This document shows, one piece after another, positions 31,308-32,275 of a stretch of 32,275 nucleotides of DNA. The notes under the pieces were generated by a model. The model was given only the letters and a program-made list of their open reading frames with translations, made no database searches and was not told the DNA's origin. A program made the translations under genes and the position numbers. The stretch spans positions 1 through 32,275 of the forward strand of contig CASGED010000102.1 in assembly GCA_949300425.1 (NCBI GenBank). Reading direction: 5' to 3'. Source of the DNA: an uncultured Bacteroides sp. Its GTDB lineage: Bacteria > Bacteroidota > Bacteroidia > Bacteroidales > Bacteroidaceae. Positions within the stretch are counted from its first letter, which is position 1, and every line of letters begins with the position of its first letter.

Positions 31308-31349
31308 AAAAAACCGAGTAGGAGAACTTTGGTCTTCTACCCGGTTTTT
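31308..31349. terminator. Bidirectional terminator between the TPR gene and fabD
   Basis: AAAAAACCGAGTAG and its near complement CTACCCGGTTTTT form a stem with a central part closed by GAA/TTC, ending in T runs on either strand. It is placed to stop both convergent transcripts. Confidence 0.82.
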
Positions 31350-31371
31350 ATAATCAGACTTAGATGGTTAT

Positions 31372-32259
31372 TCAAGCAATGCCGTGAGCCGGAACCGTAG
31401 CGTCTATCTTCTTGATGAGACCTTGCAGTACGGCACCCGGTCCACACTCTGTGAAGTCCGTAGCACCATCGGCAATCATGTTCTTCACTGTTTGTGTCCA
31501 GCGTACGGAAGCCGTGAGCTGTGCCACGAGGTTCTTCTTGATTTCAGCCGGGTCGGTGTGGGGCAGGGCATCCACGTTCTGATAAACGGGGCACTTCGGC
31601 GTGTGGATTTCAGTCGCTTCGATGGCGGCGGCCAGTTCGGCACGGGCAGGCTCCATCAGCGGAGAGTGGAATGCGCCACCCACCTTCAAGGGCAGGGCAC
31701 GCTTGGCGCCAGCGGCTTTCATCAGCTCGCAAGCCTTGTTGATGCCTTCGATGGAGCCGGAAATAACAATCTGACCCGGGCAGTTGAAGTTGGCGGCTAC
31801 GCAGACTTCGCCTTCATCGCTTACTTGCTTGCAGATTTCTTCTACCTTCTCGTCGGGCAGGGCGATGATGGCTGCCATCGTGGAGGGATGTGCTTCGCAA
31901 GCCTTCTGCATGGCCATGGCGCGGGCATATACCAGTTTCAATCCATCTTCGAACGTCAGTGCGCCGGCGGCTACCAGGGCGGAGAACTCGCCCAGCGAGT
32001 GACCGGCGGTCATTTCGGGCTTGAAGTCCTCACCCATGCAGAGGGCTGAGATGACGGAGTGGAGGAAGACGGCGGGCTGCGTCACCTTGGTCTGGCGCAG
32101 GTCTTCGTCCGTGCCGTTGAACATGATATCAGTAATGCGATATCCCAAAATATCATTGGCTTTCTCAAACAATTCTTTGGCCAGGGGCGAGTTGTCATAC
32201 AGGTCCTTGCCCATTCCTACGAATTGGGCGCCTTGGCCCGGAAATACAAATGCTTTCAT
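31372..32259 (-). CDS. fabD: Malonyl-CoA:acyl-carrier-protein transacylase
   Basis: This 295-residue cytoplasmic enzyme transfers malonyl groups from CoA to acyl carrier protein for type II fatty acid synthesis. The nucleophile is Ser88 in GHSLGE, the substrate-binding arginine is Arg113, and His198 in GAFHS completes the dyad. The FPGQGAQ start motif (6-12) and the QPAVFLHS segment are typical. The CDS is complete: the ATG at 32259 lies 16 bases from the right end of the window, so its promoter and any neighbouring genes are not visible. It converges on the TPR gene, separated by the terminator at 31308-31349. Assignment is secure. Confidence 0.95.
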   Translation of the reverse strand: MKAFVFPGQGAQFVGMGKDLYDNSPLAKELFEKANDILGYRITDIMFNGTDEDLRQTKVTQPAVFLHSVISALCMGEDFKPEMTAGHSLGEFSALVAAGALTFEDGLKLVYARAMAMQKACEAHPSTMAAIIALPDEKVEEICKQVSDEGEVCVAANFNCPGQIVISGSIEGINKACELMKAAGAKRALPLKVGGAFHSPLMEPARAELAAAIEATEIHTPKCPVYQNVDALPHTDPAEIKKNLVAQLTASVRWTQTVKNMIADGATDFTECGPGAVLQGLIKKIDATVPAHGIA

Positions 32260-32275
32260 TTCTTCTTTATTATTA

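Larger units (their letters stand above)
31063..31371. other. 309-base intergenic stretch with a palindrome cluster and a terminator
   Basis: No gene is seen here. It holds, in order: an A/T-rich stretch after the TPR stop, the GGTAAT/ATTACC palindrome cluster at 31111-31205, an unremarkable region around 31206-31305 with no clear feature, and a bidirectional terminator at 31308-31349 before the end of fabD. Confidence 0.7.

Overview
The window reads as a chromosomal segment of a gut-type Bacteroidales (Bacteroides/Phocaeicola-like). The main reasons are promoters of the Bacteroidota form (TTTG, 19 bases, TAnnTTTG, seen exactly at four sites), mostly weak or absent Shine-Dalgarno sequences, an animal-type (GT3) glycogen synthase, an HU-CCDC81/SPOR protein, a LruC-domain lipoprotein, and an ECF sigma operon with an anti-sigma-like gene and a Spy-like gene. 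The genus is an inference. I see 24 protein genes, three tRNAs, and no phage, transposase, rRNA or CRISPR array. No gene looks clearly broken.

Layout. 1-3.7 kb: two exported hydrolases, an M23 endopeptidase and a C69 dipeptidase, each preceded by dispersed-repeat sequence. 3.7-5.6 kb: a phosphoglucomutase/phosphomannomutase with a palindromic repeat in its leader. 5.7-7.3 kb (minus): agmatine deiminase translationally coupled to a DUF2148 Fe-S-type protein. 7.4-9.2 kb: an SLC13-type permease with RCK_C domains. 9.3-11 kb: the Nif3 / zinc-ribbon coiled-coil pair. 11-12.7 kb (minus): an HU-CCDC81/SPOR protein followed by a zinc-ribbon FHA protein. 12.8-14.8 kb: a Wzi-like outer-membrane barrel and RfbC. 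14.9-16.1 kb (minus): a DEAD-box helicase. 16.2-18.6 kb: an ABC ATPase with a C-terminal extension, then a MATE exporter. 18.7-19.3 kb (minus): a DUF3332 lipoprotein. 19.5-20.3 kb: a YycJ/WalJ-type MBL hydrolase. 20.4-20.7 kb: a Lys-Pro-Gly tRNA operon with its promoter and terminator. 20.9-25.2 kb: glycogen synthase and glycogen phosphorylase. 25.4-27.3 kb: a LruC lipoprotein. 27.4-29.9 kb (minus): ribonuclease Z, ECF sigma factor, anti-sigma-like protein and Spy-like protein. 29.9-31.1 kb: a membrane-anchored TPR protein. 31.4-32.3 kb (minus): malonyl-CoA:ACP transacylase.

Genes that work together. Phosphoglucomutase, glycogen synthase and phosphorylase form a glucose-1-phosphate/glycogen theme. 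The sigma / anti-sigma-like / Spy-like trio looks like a small envelope-stress circuit. Wzi-like and RfbC both concern surface polysaccharide.

Most genes are conserved housekeeping types. The less explained material is intergenic. There are two interlinked repeat families: one with AAATGGGAATTTAG-type ends around a CCCCCT/AGGGGG palindrome, and one with 8-base TCTGYGT arrays spaced 10-9-9. They sit in the leaders of three consecutive genes. A third, separate structure is a nested cluster of GGTAAT/ATTACC palindromes near 31.1-31.2 kb. I found no strong case for a wholly new enzymatic system.
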